Shown: one piece after another, positions 62,449 through 64,000 of the stretch
Layout of the letters: every line of letters starts with the position of its first letter
How positions within the stretch are numbered: position 1 is the stretch's first letter
Assembly (NCBI GenBank): GCA_023846275.1
Contig: CM043875.1
Location: 40,020,633 to 40,084,632, forward strand
Source of the DNA: Vanilla planifolia
Taxonomy: Eukaryota > Streptophyta > Magnoliopsida > Asparagales > Orchidaceae
Length of the DNA stretch: 64,000 bases
Direction of reading: 5' to 3'
Notes under the pieces: model-generated
The model's database searches: none
Seen by the model: only the letters and a program-made list of their open reading frames with translations
Told to the model about the DNA's origin: nothing
Position numbers and translations under genes: made by a program

Positions 62449-62943
62449 TCAATCAATGATGGGTGTAGTGATAGTCGAGCATAGACATGATGGATCAAAG
62501 TGATTGCTGTGAGAGGGGATCAAACTGTAAGAGGCTGGTGGTGGTCTGGACGTGGGCAATAGTGTGAGTGTGGGTGGAGGCTCAATGGGGGTGGTGCATT
62601 GATTTGCTTGATAAAAGGGTTGCTGCAAGCCATTGTGAATGATCAAATAACCTTGAGTCAGTAGGGTATTACATGCAGCTACAAGCGATTGAGACTGACT
62701 AGTGTGGCAAAAAGCTGCAAGAGTCATGATAGTTGAATCGAGTGGGGGGATTAGGTTCACGAAGAGTCGATGACGATGATGCATGGTGGGGGTTAAAGGA
62801 ATTGTGTGGAGCTGTGGTGGCCAACAATGCAAGCTATGCTTACATACATGGGCATTCGTGTGACTATAGTGGAGGCTCATGAACGTAGGAAGGGTCACAA
62901 TGGATCGATGAGTAGGAGGATCGATGACAAGTTGCACTTTCAA
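62449..62943 (-). CDS. Unassigned 164-codon open frame, doubtful
   Basis: An open frame of 495 nt in a locally GC-richer patch. The product is rich in His, Pro, Thr and Ser (for example PPPTLTLLPTSRPPPASYS near the end). It has no signal peptide or domain I recognise. The length is unusual for this AT-rich area, but the composition itself lowers stop frequency on this strand. I would not call it a gene without transcript or homology support. Confidence 0.2.
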   Translation of the reverse strand: MKVQLVIDPPTHRSIVTLPTFMSLHYSHTNAHVCKHSLHCWPPQLHTIPLTPTMHHRHRLFVNLIPPLDSTIMTLAAFCHTSQSQSLVAACNTLLTQGYLIIHNGLQQPFYQANQCTTPIEPPPTLTLLPTSRPPPASYSLIPSHSNHFDPSCLCSTITTPIID

Positions 62944-63114
62944 TTAAATGTGCAAGGGGATTGGCAATTAAGCATAGTGGCAGCGACAAGTAGATGGACA
63001 ACGGTGCTAAAACAAGATTTCGATAGGGAGAAAGCCAGCCTTTTCTGTCTTAAAGGGATTTATCTGTGCATGTATGTAGCAAAGATATTTGAAGAGGTTA
63101 TTAATTCTTAGCAA

Positions 63115-64000
63115 CTAAATTCCTCTTTTCATTCCTTTCCATGAGATAATAAATAGGTTATAAGTATTAATTTTAGTTACGAATGAAGAGACAAAAATGA
63201 TCATTAACTTAAATGTTGAATACGCTTTGTTTAACATTATTTAGTTTCTTATTAAAATAAGTTATTAAATGCCCCTCTTGACTAAAAGTTTCATCAATTC
63301 TAATTTAAAAAGCATCATATTTATGCAATAATGTCATAGAGAAATCCGATAATTGTGTGAAAAAGATCATTAGGATTTTAATTTAAGTGATTGCATTTTT
63401 TGCTTCTTATGTCCACAAAAAGTTATCCTTAACAAATTGGTAATGGGTGCCATAGTTATCTTAAATTTTTAATAAATCTTTCATTAAATTTAGTTAGCTT
63501 ATAGAAAAGATTAAAACTTTTTGAAGACAAAGTAAAACTTAAAAAATTTACTTTAGTCATCATAATCAAATATTTTTTCAATTTTTTAGATTTTTTAATA
63601 TTTTTAAAACTTTTGAGAGTATTTAATAATCCAAATGGTATAAGAATTATTTATATAATCTATTTGGAATATAAAAGTTATTTTTCATTCATTTTTATGT
63701 CTAATCTTAAAGTGATAATAACTTTTAGGATTTATCTTTAGGAATCAATTGACACTAGAAAGTAAACATAACACATGTCATCAAGTGTAGTTGTAAAAAC
63801 TTATACTTAATTATAATCTTATTAATTGCTCTATTGTTAACACATTCTTTAACTTTTATCATTCTTGGATGCTAATAATATTAAATTCTTGATCTTTATG
63901 CTACTAGTTTGACAATAACGAAACTATTGTGTTAGTTTATTAATATTTCTTTTTAGGTGTTTTAGATTATGCATTTTAAAATTAAATAGGTGAATAAATT
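63115..64000. other. AT-rich DNA at the right edge
   Basis: No frame of note and no element recognised. Confidence 0.5.

Noticed and set aside
1..64000. CRISPR arrays, bacterial-type operons, rRNA or tRNA genes
   Set aside because: None seen by eye. The tandem repeats have no spacer structure, and I found no B-box-like GGTTCRANNC in a cloverleaf context.

Overview
The window is nuclear DNA from a flowering plant. The genes are split by introns with plant-type splice sites, the space between them is very AT-rich, and it contains an 11-kb chromovirus of the Tekay/Del type. Coding exons are much richer in G+C than their surroundings, most strikingly the receptor exon at 59.6-60.4 kb. That pattern would fit a monocot, but nothing here identifies the species.

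Layout. (1) 0.4-1.7 kb: a diverged tandem repeat with a period of about 605 bp. (2) 3.5-14.15 kb, minus strand: the first five exons of a WD40 protein of the WDR89 type. Its long introns hold a dead LINE and a dead Ty3 reverse-transcriptase scrap, and its 3' exons were not found. (3) 18.1-21.4 kb, minus strand: a complete six-exon DUF789 gene (409 aa), with one GC-AG intron and a CT/GA microsatellite upstream. (4) 21.5-32 kb: AT-rich gene-poor DNA with several diverged short tandem repeats. (5) 31,987-42,965: a nearly pristine Ty3/gypsy Tekay-type retrotransposon with 3.05-kb LTRs, a CGAAT target duplication, and a 1468-codon gag-pol frame with all expected motifs. A tandem duplication of about 343 bp gives it two primer-binding sites. 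(6) 43-59.5 kb: gene-poor DNA with a small GC-rich 90-aa ORF (48.4-48.6 kb), decayed Copia relics and more tandem repeats. (7) 59.6-60.4 kb, plus strand: the ectodomain exon of an LRK10L/WAK-like receptor (signal peptide, GUB_WAK-type and WAK-associated cysteine domains). No kinase exon is visible in the remaining 3.6 kb.

The genes do not form a pathway; this is an ordinary plant locus enlarged by transposons. I found no evidence for a new biological system. The most distinctive observations are the duplicated LTR-end/leader/primer site of the Tekay element, the GC-AG intron of the DUF789 gene, the receptor exon without a visible kinase, and the small unassigned GC-rich ORF. Exon borders were set by hand from reading frame, splice consensus and remembered family features, without alignment software or transcripts.
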